Source of the DNA: Cycas panzhihuaensis
Lineage: Eukaryota > Cycadophyta
Assembly (NCBI GenBank): GCA_023213395.1
Contig: CM041465.1
Span: 148,559,741-148,623,740, forward strand
Direction of reading: 5' to 3'
DNA: 64,000 nucleotides
Below are positions 11,724 through 22,668 of the stretch, one piece after another. The notes beneath the pieces were generated by a model, which saw only the letters and a list, made by a program, of their open reading frames with translations, was not told where the DNA came from and searched no databases. The translations under genes were made by a program, and so were the position numbers. Within the stretch, counting starts at the first letter, position 1. The number at the start of each line of letters is the position of its first letter.

Positions 11724-11832
11724 TACAAACCTACAGAGGAGTAGACAACAGATATCTTTACTAAGCCTCTTGGTAGAGAATAATTTGTAAAATTCAGAGA
11801 TGGTCTTGGTGTCTGACTTAACATTGTAAATA

Positions 11833-11842
11833 GTAAGGGGGG
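11833..11842 (+). other. C1 polypurine tract
   Basis: AGTAAGGGGGG-type purine run immediately before the 3' LTR. It primes plus-strand synthesis in LTR retroelements. Confidence 0.85.
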
Positions 11843-12398
11843 TGTTAAACCTTATGTTTACATGTTAAGTATGTACTTTATTCACTTTATTTTTTCATTC
11901 ATTATTTTGTACTTTATGGGGTGACATATCACTTAAGTGATAAAGTGCACACCCACTTTTCTCCTAGTGACATAACATTGTAACTAAAGGGTTAAATGGA
12001 TCCTCATGCATCTTTGCTTACTTGAGAGCCTAAACGGACACATGCCCTTCATGCATGGCATGCGAGCCATGCATTGCATATAGCTTGGATGTTTGCCACT
12101 TGTCAAACATCCAACGGTGTTAGGTAACCTCAATTACTCTATATATTGAGACCTCTCCTCATGTCTCATATGTAGAGTTGAAGTGTAATGTTATGCTACC
12201 AGTTTGTTAATCAATTGGTATTCTTTGGAGTAGGACTAATTCCTTCTCCTCTTACTTTGGTACCATCTCACTACCTTGATCTTGGTCTTGCTTATCTTTT
12301 AGTTTTGCTCTTATGCTATCAAGAACTAGAGTGAACTATCTTCATGATCTTGGTTTTTTATTGGTCTTAGGCATTATAATCCTTTGACATTCTCAACA
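11843..12398 (+). repeat. C1 3' LTR (556 bp)
   Basis: It starts TGTTAAACC and ends CTCAACA, the same length as the 5' LTR. The TATCACTTAAGTGATA palindrome is conserved at 11927-11942. A cluster of four differences near 12129-12141 (the region after GGTAAC) stands out against otherwise scattered changes. Confidence 0.93.
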
Positions 12399-12403
12399 GA
12401 TAT

Positions 12404-12590
12404 TTCCCTAACACTCTGCTAGGGTTTTACCATGTTAAATTTTGTGTATTGAGTAATGTGTATGCTTTCTTGTGCATGTTGAATGATCTCTGGTTTTGTA
12501 TATACTTGCATTTATTAGATTTTCAAATCCTTGTTATTGTTGCAAAATAGATAGATCTTGGTGGTTGGTTTTGGTTATTTAGAACCAGGT
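12404..12590 (+). mobile_element. LTR-like relic, right half, beyond C1
   Basis: This continues the 4436-4808 sequence after removal of C1 and one GATAT copy. It is AT-rich (TTAAATTTTGTG and similar) and has no ORF. Its right boundary is set only by where minus-strand gypsy RNaseH similarity begins near 12590. Confidence 0.4.
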
Positions 12591-13990
12591 TTGCTCAACA
12601 CCATGGTCACTTGGGAGGTGTTGGTGTCGACTTCGAAAGGTGACTATTGATTTGGTAGAGCTGAGAGCACAGTTGTGCATAAGGCATTCTTTAGTCTATT
12701 AAAGGTTGCCCCTTGAGTGGGTCCCTAATTGAAAGGCATCTTGGTCTTGATGATCATGTATAATGCATGTGCAATATAAGAGTAACCGTAGATGAGCTTC
12801 CTGTAGAAGTTCACAGACCCCAAAAAGTTGTGCAGGTTGGCAATTATCTTGGGTGAAGGTCGGTTATGGATGATTCATGCTTTCTTGGGGTTGACGGAGA
12901 TGCTCTTTGAGTCGACAATGAGCTCTGTGCTGGTTAGTAATTATCTTAGGTGAAGGCCAGTTATGGATGATTCGTGCTTTCTTGGGGTTGATGGAGACAC
13001 TCTTTGAGTTGACAATGAGCCTTGGGTAGGCATTGACTCTTGTCCAAAATAGCAGTTGCTCTTCTTTCCCTTGAGCTAATGGCATCATAGAGTGTCGAGG
13101 ATCTATTGCACTTGTTGAATGTGTTTGACCAACATTCAACTGTAGATGATTATGTCATCCAAGAAGACGATGATGAGCTTTCTCAAGAAGGAATGAAGAA
13201 TGTCATTCATCAATGTCATGAAGTCATGAAGGAGTTGTTTAGGCTAAAAGGCGTGACCAACCACTTGTAAAGTCCCATATGGGTTTCAAATGAAGTCGTC
13301 CAACTGTTGAAAGACTCAACTCACACCTGATGATATCCTGATGCCAGATTGATCTTGGTGAAGTATTTGGCATCGTTCAACTCATCCATCAGATCATCAA
13401 TGTAGGGTAATGGGTTTGGGCCCTTCACTATGATATGCTTGAGTGCTTGGCAGCTTATGCAAAAGCACCAAATGCCATCTTTCTCGGGCATCGAGAGTAC
13501 TGGTGAATCACATGAGGTGGAGCTCGATTGAATTTGGCCTTATCGATGAGATTTGCAATTCGGTGCTTCAGTTCTTGACCCTCGAGAATTGAAGTCTTAT
13601 ATAAAGGCCCATTGGGTAAGGCAACTCTTGGGAGTAAGTCAATGTTGTGCAAGATTGCTCAAGTAGGAGGGAGCCCCTAGGGCATCTCAAAGACATTTGA
13701 GTAATTACCTAGTAACTGTTATATGTTTGGATGAATAGTCTGATGTTGGGATTGGTGTATCCTCTACTTGTTAGACAAACATAATGGTGTCCTCCTTGGT
13801 GGAATTGGCAAGCCTATTAGCTTGTGAACTAGTCACTACCTTATCTTTAGTGGTTGATGAGGTGAGTTGGTAGGCTTGTTAGCCCTTGTGCAATTTGTAC
13901 ATGTTTTTGAATCCATCATAAACCACATGCTTATCATATTAATAGGGGTGGCCCAATAAGAGCTTGTTGCAATCCACGTGCATCATGTTA
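12590..13990 (-). pseudogene. Gypsy G3 protease-RT-RNaseH relic
   Basis: On the minus strand from 13990 downward I read NKLLLGHPY (end of the protease-linker region), LPRVALPNGPLYKTS (13600-13650), then RT pieces: a degenerate KDG...C block, PLPYIDDLMDELNDAKYFTK, FLRKLIIVFLDDIIIYS (the xxDD active site, near 13150-13200) and INPKKARIIHNWPSP (12970-13020). After that comes an RNaseH start with PFEV. Stops and indels occur throughout. It contains a 97-bp-spaced tandem duplication (12842-13020) that repeats part of the RT C-terminus. It reads in the same direction as the G3 gag at 16440-17060, with the hAT relic between them. Confidence 0.82.
12842..13020. repeat. Tandem duplication of 82 bp inside G3
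   Basis: 12842-12923 and 12939-13020 align without gaps over 82 bp, with a handful of differences, offset by 97 bp. It duplicates the coding block for the RT-to-RNaseH connection and so arose within the gypsy sequence. The divergence shows it is not a recent or assembly-generated copy. Confidence 0.85.
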
Positions 13991-14031
13991 TGTAGTTGGA
14001 TATGGCCTTTTAGTAGGTCATATTTGTTTTG

Positions 14032-14096
14032 GATATGCCCTAGATACACTCGGGATATGGCCCAAATACGTATCTCGGGTGTATCTAGGATATGCC
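14032..14096. repeat. Imperfect inverted repeat with 13-nt loop
   Basis: The arms 14039-14057 and 14071-14089 match at 17 of 19 positions (CTAGATACACTCGGGATA side). The surrounding 13990-14165 is rich in GATATG/CATATC and GTATC words. It lies at the left edge of the hAT relic and could be a subterminal repeat region, which hAT transposases bind. Weak GTATT/GTATC words recur near 16005-16100 on the far side. Confidence 0.55.
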
Positions 14097-14401
14097 TGAT
14101 ATCTTGGGACGTATTCTGACCATATCCTGACCTTCCATGAGACTGTGGGTTGTATCTTGGGCCCACATTCCCCAATTTTTATGTTTATTTATTTATTTAT
14201 TTTTTCTATAAAAATTAAAAATTGGTGCTTTAAAAAAATAGTCAACTAAAAGAATAAGTCAAAACCACATTTTAAAAGAAGAAAAAAGCCTATAGTTTTG
14301 GACTGAACTGTGGGCCAAAAAGTAAACACGATTTTTCCCAAAACCATGGGCCACTATTTCTATGGGATGCCCAAAATTGTGGTCTACTATTTCTACTTAA
14401 T

Positions 14402-14459
14402 GGGTAGCTCTCCTCTCTTACAAATCACATGGGTAGCTCTCCTCTCTTACAAATCACAT
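14402..14459. repeat. Perfect 29-bp tandem duplication
   Basis: 14402-14430 and 14431-14459 are identical (unit starts GGGTAGCTCTCC). It lies upstream of the hAT ORF, in its presumed 5' untranslated part. Confidence 0.95.
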
Positions 14460-14669
14460 TTGTATGAATGTGCATTATCTTGGTGGTATCTGTGAGTAGG
14501 GATTGTAGTGTGCGAGCAGTGATTGGAGGTTGTTGGCAGCTATTAGAGGTTGTGGGCAGCCTTCATTTGTAAGTGGGCATCTTGTTTTCTTAGTGAGCAT
14601 TGTTTTTTTGCTCGTGGGCTACTTGTTTTGCTTGTGGGTAGTGATATCTTGCCTTTTGCCTTTCATCCA

Positions 14670-15757
14670 ATGGCATCGTCAACATCTTCAGTTGGCGGTG
14701 GTCGTGGTGGTGCAAGTGAGTAGTATGATGACTCTTTGTTGTGGATGTATGCCACCAAAATCACTCCTATGGTGAAAGGAGGTGGGGGGTGTTGCTGTTG
14801 GAAATGCAACAAATGTAAGAGCACTTTTAATGGGTCATATTCTAGGTTCAAAGCCCATTTGATGCACCGCACCGATGTTGGAATCCAAGTGTGTAGTGCA
14901 ATTTCTCAAGTAGAGACGAGCAAATTTGTTCAAGAGCATGAAGTTGCGAAGAGACAAAAGGCCTCCAAAAAGTTCACTCCAACAACAAAGGGACTCCGTA
15001 CTACTTTAGGAGGTGATATGTCGAACATATCTGTGCTAATGATTGTGGAGTAGGACCATAAACAAGCCAATTTGGGTCCATTGGGGAAGATGTTTGATGT
15101 CAATGGCAAGGAAGAGGTCAACAACAGGGTAGCACGTTGCATTGATGTGTGTGGACTTCCATTTTCTCTCGTTCACTCTATATTTTCTCTCATTTAGTAA
15201 GATTTGTCCAGATGAGAAACATGCCCTTATATTATGAAGCCAATTTGGGCAAATTTGCTAGTGGGACTGATTCCTTTAGAGATCCACAGACGTTATGAGA
15301 TAGGGCAAAGATGGATCTTATTGAGATGGTGGAGTTATTGTGGATTGAATGCTAAAGATTTCTAGTCCCATGCTATACGTGTCCTTTCACAAGTGGCAAG
15401 CTCTGTAGTAGCTAAAAGGAATTGGAACACCTATGGATTCATTCATTCAATGAAAAGGAACAAGTTGGGATCAAATAAGACCGAAGACCTCGTTTATGTT
15501 TTTGCCTTCTCTTTTAATCAAAGAAAGAGTATACTGAAGGGCCTTCTTATTTGTGGGATGTGAATCTTGAAGAGGGATGATTGGATACACAAGACTTGTT
15601 TTTTGTTAACTTGTCCGTAGATCTGCTAAATTTGCCACCTAAAAATCTCCATGATGATGATGATCCTCTTCTTTTTGCTTTAGCTTCTTCTCATGATCTA
15701 CCCATGGATTATGATGATATCTATGGTGTTGGCACTAGTGTAGAATTTAATCAATAA
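14670..15757 (+). pseudogene. hAT-superfamily transposase, internally deleted and broken
   Basis: The ATG at 14670 opens a serine/glycine-rich N-terminus, followed by a stop. A BED-type zinc finger comes next (WKCNKCKSTFNGSYSRFKAH, 14799-14858), then a basic linker and GKMFDVNGKEEVNNRVARC with CGLPFSLVHS near 15150-15180. The sequence then jumps near 15185-15200 to the C-terminal part: MPLYYEANLGKFASGTDSF, a SHAIRVLSQVASS-like block and SMKRNKLGSNKTEDLVYVF (hAT dimerisation region). It ends with an acidic tail DLPMDYDDIYGVGTSVEFNQ and a stop at 15755. The catalytic RNaseH-like core that cuts DNA is missing. Stops and frameshifts add to the loss. It lies between two parts of gypsy G3. Confidence 0.85.
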
Positions 15758-16150
15758 ATGATGATGTTTTAACTTTTCAATGTTTCGATTAAGGTGTATG
15801 AACATTATGTGATATAATGAATATTGTTGTAGTTTGTTTCATATATAGTTTACTAGTTTTATAACTATAATTTTGCATTGCGTGTGAATGTCGAGTAATG
15901 AATATTGAATCAACGAATCATTACTTCATATTTGTTGCAAATTCTTTCATATGTTTTATAAATAGTTTGTTAGTTTGTATATATTTATTGGAAATCCTAA
16001 CTCATCATATCCTACTTCTTGTATCCCCATATCGTAGAATTAGGAAATGTTGTATTCGTATTCGCTTTTGCTCCCATGTATCTAGCTACTTAGGTATCAC
16101 GCCACTTGCATTTGTATTAATAAACAACTCAACTACAAAGCTTATCTAGC
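15758..16150. other. AT-rich 3' flank of the hAT relic
   Basis: No ORF is supported. It would be the 3' end of the hAT element. An 8-bp inverted pair TGTAGTTG (13991-13998) and CAACTACA (16130-16137) brackets the relic and could be vestigial terminal repeats. Eight bases over 2 kb is weak evidence and no 8-bp target duplication was confirmed. Confidence 0.35.
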
Positions 16151-16439
16151 AAACTTGATCTATCTGAGTCTATAGTCTACCCTTTTTAACCTAACTAAGG
16201 TTGTAGGGGTTTATATGAGATTCAATCAAGAGGCTAAGGTCCCTAATTAAGTGATCAAATACTAGGTTTTTCATGTTATCATTCTCAATTATACAAAGTA
16301 CAATTTGCTCCTTGACCTGGTAGATTAGCAGTTTTAGGTGAACAAGGCCTCTTTTTCAGAGGTAGAATAGTTCTTAGCTATGAGCACCACGTGCAGGCTG
16401 TTCACAATCAGGTTGGTGATCAACAATGTAGAGTCTTTA

Positions 16440-17060
16440 GTTGGGGCACCGGATGTGCTTACATCTTTTGCTTTCTATTCTACTACTAAGGTCTTGACCT
16501 TGGCCTGGTTGTCCTGCTTCAAACGTTCCTTATTCGAATGTCCATAGGACTTGTGATAGTTATAGTATTTGTAGGGACCTTTCCCCTTTGCTACCGGGGT
16601 GTTATGTCCTGGGGCTAGAGGAGCTACTGCAATAGGATGTTGCCGAGGCCAAATTGGATTCACCCTAAATGTACCCCTTCTCTAATAGAAGGTCTATCTT
16701 TGTTGGAATTGTTGTTGTTATTGCTGTTGCGGTCTTTAGGATCATCTCTTTTGGGATCAACCCTTCACCTTCAAGGCATACTAATATGCTTGGTTTAGAG
16801 AGGTGATGTTGAGGAGGTCCACCTCTTGTTGCAAGGAGGGAAAGAGTCCATCAATGAACTTGAGGCTCATTGTATGCTTAGAGTCGGTCACTTCAACCAT
16901 GATGACCATCTTGTGGAAGGTGTTAAATGTACTGTTGAATGGTTTGTTCGACTTGTTGTTGAATGTGCAAGCATTTCTTCTCCTTGTTATCCTTATGTCC
17001 AACAAGATAGAATCAATTTTGGAGATGTTTGAGCATGTGAGCTTGCTAAGACAATTGGTG
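16440..17060 (-). pseudogene. Gypsy G3 gag relic
   Basis: Minus-strand reading gives a Retrotrans_gag-like end, DGLFPSLQQEVDLLNITSLN (around 16800-16860). A low-complexity N/R-rich linker follows, then a degenerate zinc-knuckle region YKYYNYHKSYGHSNKER (16510-16570). Stops separate the pieces. Order and strand match the G3 pol relic at 12590-13990, so both probably come from one element. The linking protease region is unrecognisable or deleted. Confidence 0.75.
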
Positions 17061-17534
17061 GGGATACCCCCTTATATGATACATAATTAATATGGTTACA
17101 AATGTTACATAAATATGGTGAGATAAACCTCCAAAGAGGATAGATGCAGGGGTTTTTGATGCATCGTGGGGATGTGAGGGAAGAGTATTATGTGGAGGAG
17201 AATTTGGGATTAATTCTTATTAACCCAATCACATTAAGCTGGAAAGGACCAAGCTCACAAGATTATGATTAACAAGAGAGTAGGGAATTATTTGCTAGGA
17301 AAAGACTAAACAAACAATTAACTATGTATTCATTCTAAATAGTTAATATGTGGGGAACCAAAACACCTAAAAAGAACTAAGTGTATGACTCTCCATCATT
17401 CATTCACAATCTAGTGGGTGGATAGTGGCCAACCCAAATTGGAAACCCTATAAATTGGAATGGCTAACACTATGTGTAGCCTTTATATTTAAATCTTGTG
17501 GCCTATACTTTAAATATCCACACTATATTAACTT
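17061..17534. other. Unassigned AT-rich segment left of G1
   Basis: No ORF or domain is seen. It may be the leader or LTR of G3 or of another gypsy element into which G1 inserted. The last five bases (AACTT) form one side of the G1 target duplication. Confidence 0.4.
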
Positions 17535-18070
17535 TGTAGCGGAAACTTTTATCTTATTTTAGAAATAACATAGGAATTCATAAATACTGATCTAACATAT
17601 GCTCATATAGACCTTATCAATCTCAAATAAAAATGAATATTGGAAATACACCTTAAACACTAGAATAAAGCAATGGAAATAATACAAATAAAAGGTAAAT
17701 ATATTGTCAAAATAATACTAGAAAGTACAAAAATATACAACAAAATATCTTTACTGAATGCTTGTCCCTTCGAGGTGGGAATCCTCCAAATATCTTAGGC
17801 CCAAAGGTCGAGCCAACTACAGCCCTAGATCTAAAAATATGGAAGAGATCCAACTGAAAATGATTTGTTAGAATGAGGGCTTTGATCCCTATATATAATG
17901 GTCAATGATTATCCAACTTGAAGTTGGCCAGAACTAGGACAATTCACTGGAAGTGAACCATGAGTGAAGTCGGCCAAAAGACAGGCTTACAAGTTGGCTA
18001 ATACTCCCATTCTTGGGGGTTTAAGTCGGCTGACATGCCCCTAAAGAGAGGGTTTTCCTAGAACGCAACA
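17535..18070 (-). repeat. G1 3' LTR (left copy)
   Basis: 536 bp, aligning over its length with 22119-22668. It carries AAGTTGGCCAGAACT and GTCGGCC motifs near 17920-18030 and a CCCTTCGAGGTGGG block near 17766. The adjacent inner sequence 18071-18085, G-rich on the minus strand, is the polypurine tract. Confidence 0.9.
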
Positions 18071-18104
18071 AGTCCCCACCCCGCCCTGAAAAAATGCTTT
18101 GCCC

Positions 18105-18625
18105 TCAAAGCATTGGCAGTTTTGGCAATTGTTGTATCCACTCATTTGACTCCCATGTCGTGTCTTCTGCATCCAACGTCCGCCACTTTATGAGGTACTC
18201 TCTGACTTGTCTTGTTCGAAGTTGCCTGGTGCGAATTTGGAGTATCCTTTCTGGTTCTAGTATAATCTTTCCTTCTTCATTGAGTTCTGGAAAGGATGTC
18301 TGTGGTACTATTTTATCGCCGATCTTTTTCTTCAGGCATGAAACATGAAAAGTGTCATGGATCTTGCTTGTTGTTGGTAATTTAAGTTTGTAGGCTACTT
18401 CTTTGATTCTGTCAAGTACTTGATAGGGCCCAAAATATTGAGGAACGAGCTTTTGTATATTTGTTTTGCTTAATGACGTTTGTTTGTATCGTTGCAACCA
18501 GAGGAAAACCCATTCGTCCTTCTAGAAGCTCCTTTCGGATCACTGCGCATCTGCTTGCTGTTTCATTCTGTTCCTTGCCATCACCAAATTATCCTTAAGA
18601 ATTCTAACTGTGTCTTTACACATTC
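18105..18625 (-). pseudogene. G1 integrase C-terminal region and chromodomain
   Basis: On the minus strand, ILKDNLVMARNRMKQQADA and WVFLWLQRYKQTSL lead into a largely open 130-codon frame (18497-18105). That frame has YFGPYQVLDRIKEVAYKLKL, FHVSCLKKKIGDK and a C-terminal chromodomain-like YLIKWRTLDAEDTTWESNEW. Chromodomains of chromoviruses bind modified histones and steer insertion into heterochromatin. The equivalent GX region (38360 down to 37850) aligns well and shows what lies upstream in an undeleted relative. Confidence 0.85.
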
Positions 18626-18990
18626 TACCTTGTTTTGTTGACAAGTATCGCATTCTGTCACGAATTTTTGGACGTTTGATTTCAAGCCCTTCTAAAAGTA
18701 CGATGCTTTTATCTTCCGATATGTCTTGTCTATACCAGTGTGGCTTGCTTCTGGTACCAAATGTGTTTCTTACAATATAATTCCTTTTAATTTGGAATTT
18801 TTGGGAATACAGATTTTGTCATTCCTAAGAATAAGATCGCCCTTTTGCTGGTATCTATTTGAATCGCTTCCCTTGATGTTATATAAGAGTTTTTGGTATC
18901 TTGGATTTGCCATATATTTAGTTATAATGGATTTTAACCATGAGGGCGTCATTGTTGATATCAAACACAATGAAGGACCTTCTCTTTGCC
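18626..18990 (-). pseudogene. G1 integrase N-terminal zinc finger (HHCC)
   Basis: Minus strand: SHTGIDKTYRKIKASYF and FVTECDTCQQNKVE give the H-H-C-C zinc finger that precedes every gypsy integrase core. The sequence then passes directly, near 18625, to post-core sequence. An in-frame stop and a shift are present. Confidence 0.85.
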
Positions 18991-18999
18991 TTTCTTATA

Positions 19000-20413
19000 T
19001 ACTATCGTGAAGCCAAATTTCTACAACTTGTTGATCCATTTTGTTGCTCATCGAACAATGTCTTCTGTCTGAGGAAGTATTTTAGACTATCATGATCCGT
19101 GCGCACTTGAAATGAATTACCCAATAGATATTGTTACCATTGCTGGATGGTGTGCATGATTGCAAGCATCTCCTTATCATAAATTGATTTGGGTTCTTCT
19201 CTGTTATTCAACTTTCGACTCTCATAAGCTATTGATCATTCATCTTGGAGTAAGACTGCCCCTATCCCAAATCTTGATGCATCACACTCCAGTACAAACG
19301 ATTTTGAAAAATCGGGTGTCGCTAAAATTGGAGGTGTTACCATGGTTTTCTTGAGATCACTGAATGCTCGTTTGCTTTTGGCTTCCAAGTAAGCGCGTCT
19401 TTCTTGGTTAAGTCTGTGAGTGGAGCTGCTAGGTGTGCATAACCCTTTATGAACTTCCTAACAAATCCTCTTGTCCCCAAGAACCCTCGAACTGCTGCAA
19501 CACTTGTTGGGGTTGGCCAATTGACGATTACTTGTATCTTCTTTGGGTCAATCCTTATGCCTTCTTTAGTAATGATGTGGCCTAAATATTCTAGTTCCTC
19601 CTTTGCAAATGAACATTTCTTCTTGTTGGCAAAGAATTGATTATCGTGTAGAATTTCAAAAATGATTCTTAGGTGTTCTAGATGCTCTTCCCAAGTTTTA
19701 TTGTAGAAGATATCATCGAAGAAAATTAACATAAATTTGCGTAACACTTGCCTGAAGGTATCGTTCATGATGCTTTGAAAAGTTGTCAGTGTGTTCGTTA
19801 ATCCAAATGGCATTATCTTGAATTTGAATAGGCCTTCATGTGTTCTAAATGCTATCTTGTATACGTCTTCTTCCCTTATCTGGATTTGATGGTACCCAGA
19901 GTGCAAGTCAATTTTTGAAAAGTACTTTGGTCCATGCATTTCATCCAACAAATCGTCAATGCGCGAGATCGGGTACTTGTTCTTGACTGTTAGTTGATTG
20001 AGACCTTGGTAGTCGACACACATTCTATATGAATCGTCCTTCTTTGGGCTAATAACAACTGTAGATGTAAATGGGCTTGCGCTGGTAGTAATACTTCCTT
20101 GGTATAGTAGCTCCCTTGTGATTTTCTCGATTTCTTTTCGTAAATGATACAAATGCCTATAGGGTCGAATGTTGACAGGCATTGCGCATGGTACAAGTTC
20201 AATTGCATGCTGATTTTTTTGAAGAGGCGGTAGTCCTTTCGGTTTGTCAAACATTGTCTTATACTCGTCTATAATTTGTTGAACCTCTAGTGGAATATTC
20301 TCTATTTCGACCTTATAGCATGTCATAATGTATGTTGATGGGTTTTTCCTAAGGAGCTTCTCCCTTCGGTGTGACAAAACGAATTGTACTGGTGGCATTG
20401 CCGGTGCTTGCAA
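19000..20413 (-). pseudogene. G1 reverse transcriptase-RNaseH, with a long open RT frame
   Basis: A 358-codon open frame (20413-19337, minus) runs from the RT N-terminal connector (LPPLQKNQHAIELVP) through SPFTSTVVISPKKDDSYRMC and LTVKNKYPISRIDDLLDEMH. It continues through [30 protein letters not shown] and the active site IFFDDIFYNKTWEEH to LGHIITKEGIRIDPKK and GFLGTRGFVRKF. RNaseH follows in broken frames down to about 19000. Both aspartates of the FFDD box are kept. It is the best-preserved RT in the window. Confidence 0.92.
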
Positions 20414-20494
20414 TTTGTATTTATATCCTTCCTAGCGAAAGCACATAAATCTGGTCATATAATTAGTGACTACATTGCCTAATGTTTGAAGCCA

Positions 20495-20935
20495 CTAGAT
20501 TCCCAATATTGCATCTATGCCGCCGATTTGCATTGCGAACATGCATGTGTTTGTTAAATATTTGCCCATTTGTAAATTGATTTTTCTACAGAACCCTTTG
20601 CATGGTGTTGTTTTGCAATTGACGATTGATGCTTGGAATGTGTTTATTGGTTCTATTTTAATTCCAAGCTTCTTTGCAGTTGTCCTGTTTATAAAGTTGT
20701 GTGTACTGCCACTATCAACTAGTATTACGACAGGCGCCCCTTTAATCATCCCTTCGAACCAGAGTGTCTGCGGGGTGACACTTCATCCTGTAAATGCTTG
20801 TAGTGAAATGTGTACATTTTCTGTATCTAGTTCCAATAGCTCATTGGCTTCATCTTCTTCTGGTTGTTCTTCGACTTCTTTGTGAATATCTTCGGGTGCT
20901 TCTTCTTGCTCCGATATTATTGTGCCTTTAGTATT
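20495..20935 (-). pseudogene. G1 aspartic protease
   Basis: The minus-strand open frame 20749-20495 has VVILVDSGSTHNFINRT, the active site DSG of a retropepsin, followed by KKLGIKIEPINTFQ and GGIDAILGI. The upstream stretch is acidic (EEAPEDIHKEVEEQPEED). It matures gag and pol. A stop separates it from RT. Confidence 0.88.
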
Positions 20936-20939
20936 GATC

Positions 20940-21905
20940 ATGTATACTTTTTTCCCGATGCATTGATATTCATAGTTCCACTTCGAACCACATTTGAAAC
21001 AAGTTCCTTTCTTTATATGTTCTTCCTTCGTTGTTGTTTCTTGATTATTTCTAACTGCTAATGGAGCCTCGACTTTAGTTCTTGACCTGTTCCAATTTGG
21101 GTTAAATCACTACGAGCTTTCTGTTCTGTGTGTGAATGTACGTCTAGTCTCCCGTTATTCTACTTCCACACATGTTCTTGTCTTGATTGCTGAATCCAAT
21201 GTTGGTACCTCCATTGCTTTTATACGATATCTTATTGGAGATTTCAATTCGCTAATGTATGTTTCTAGAAGGAGTTCTGGTGGCACTGTTAATGGAATCA
21301 GACATTGTAAAACTTGAAACTGCTCGGTAAACTCTTGGACTGAGCTTGTTCGCCATAATCTTGTCAACTGGGCAAAATAGTCTATACTCCATGAATCTTC
21401 ATATTGGGTTATGAGTCCATGCTTCATGTTGTGCCAACTTTCCACTTGTTTGAAGCCACCACGAATACCATTTCAAAGCTCGATCGTACAAATGTAGTGA
21501 TGCCAAGGATACTTGCTCATTTTCCGATATAGCGTAGATTGAGAAATAGGTCTCCATTTGTAAAATCCATCCCCTTATATCTCTTGATTTGTCGGGGTCA
21601 AACTTTTCCAGGGTGGCCTTTGCCATTGTTGCCCTATTGTTCCTTTTTCTCCTTTGATATTCTCCTCCTCTTTTAAACCTTGCTTCGAAATTACTTGTAT
21701 TTTCTTGGTCTAATTTACCTAGAGGATCCAGGTTTATCCATTCCTTTTCCTATTTGTCCCATATTGGTTCTGTTTGTGGTTCGTCTAGCTTGAGGTTAAT
21801 TTTGTCCATGAGGGCCGTGAGATTCGCTAAAGAAGTTAGGATCTCCCTTCTTGCTTCGTCTGAGGTGGTTTGTCCTTGACTGGATTGGCCTTGGGCGGTC
21901 GACAT
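20940..21905 (-). pseudogene. G1 gag
   Basis: The ATG at about 21905 (minus) starts MSTAQGQSSQ. A coiled N-terminal helix (ILTSLANLTALMDKINLKL) precedes the capsid-like block FDPDKSRDIRGWILQMETYF (21540-21610), YEDSWSIDYFAQLTRLW and ETYISELKSPIRYRIKAME. A degenerate CCHC knuckle (CFKCGSKWNYEYQC) lies near 20960-21005. The same PDKSRDI-WILQMETYF signature is in G4 (63300-63360). Two or more stops break it. Confidence 0.88.
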
Positions 21906-22104
21906 TTTCTTTTGCTGTATAATCTTCTTAGAGCATAACTCCGTTTGGGCTCCTCTCAAAATCCATGGGTGAGAGGATGGGAAAAAAATTTCGCTAAAAT
22001 ATCACCTTCCTGGTAGGACTAACGGCTGTGAACATGAGTAGACAGACTTGATCCCCTTCGGAAAAAAATTAGACTATATTCTACCACATGATAGCTTCAA
22101 CGAA

Positions 22105-22116
22105 GCTCTGATACCA
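22105..22116 (-). other. G1 primer-binding site
   Basis: GCTCTGATACCA on the plus strand is TGGTATCAGAGC in element orientation, 2 bp (AG) after the LTR end. It matches the initiator tRNA-Met 3' end. Confidence 0.92.
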
Positions 22117-22118
22117 CT

Positions 22119-22668
22119 TGTAGCAGAAACTTTTATCTTATTTTAGAAATAACAAAGGAATTCACAGATACTGATCTAACATATACTCATACAGATCTTA
22201 TCAATCTCAAATAAAAATGAATATTGGAAATAAACCTTAAACACCGGAATAAAGCAATGGAAATAATGCAAATAAAAGGTAAATATATTGCCAAAATAAT
22301 ACTAGAAAGTACAAAAATATACAACAGAATATCCTTACTGAATGCTTGTCCCTTCAAGGTGGGAATCCTCCAAATATCTCAAGCCAGAAGGCCGACCCAA
22401 TTGCAGCCCTAGAGCCGAAAATATGGAAGAGATCCAACTGAAAATGATATGTTAGAATGAGGGCTTTCATTCCTGTATATATACTGGTCAATTATTATCT
22501 AGCTTGAAGTCGGCCAGAACTGGGATAATTCACTGAAAGTGAACCATGAGTGAAGTCAGCCAGAAGACAGGCTTACGGGTCGGCCAATACTCCCATTCCT
22601 GCACTCATTTCTGGGGGTTTAAGTCAACTGATAGGCCCTTAAGGAGAGAGTTTTCTTGCAATGCAACA
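22119..22668 (-). repeat. G1 5' LTR (right copy)
   Basis: 550 bp, TGTAGCAGAAAC to GCAACA on the plus strand. It is slightly longer than the left copy, mainly through a small insertion near 22590-22610. Confidence 0.9.

Larger units (their letters stand above)
4804..12403 (+). mobile_element. C1: complete but decayed Ty1/copia LTR retrotransposon
   Basis: Two 556-bp LTRs (4809-5364 and 11843-12398) flank a 6.5-kb interior and are bordered by identical 5-bp duplications GATAT (4804-4808 and 12399-12403), proving an insertion event. A tRNA-iMet-type primer-binding site follows the 5' LTR and a G-rich polypurine tract precedes the 3' LTR. Domain order is gag, protease, integrase, RT, RNaseH, which defines copia. 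By hand I count about 23 differences between the LTRs (about 96% identical). Stops and frameshifts break every ORF, so it is dead. Its target was the G-rich LTR-like relic. Confidence 0.93.

Noticed and set aside
2590-13990. Gypsy A (2470-4435) and G3 (12590-13990) as one element split by the C1-bearing relic
   Set aside because: Strand and order fit, but both fragments appear to contain the same start of RNaseH (a T-S-x...LSK segment), so a single element is unlikely without an alignment.
14663-14872. Minus-strand frame opposite the hAT BED finger
   Set aside because: Shadow of the plus-strand transposase, which has recognisable zinc-finger residues.
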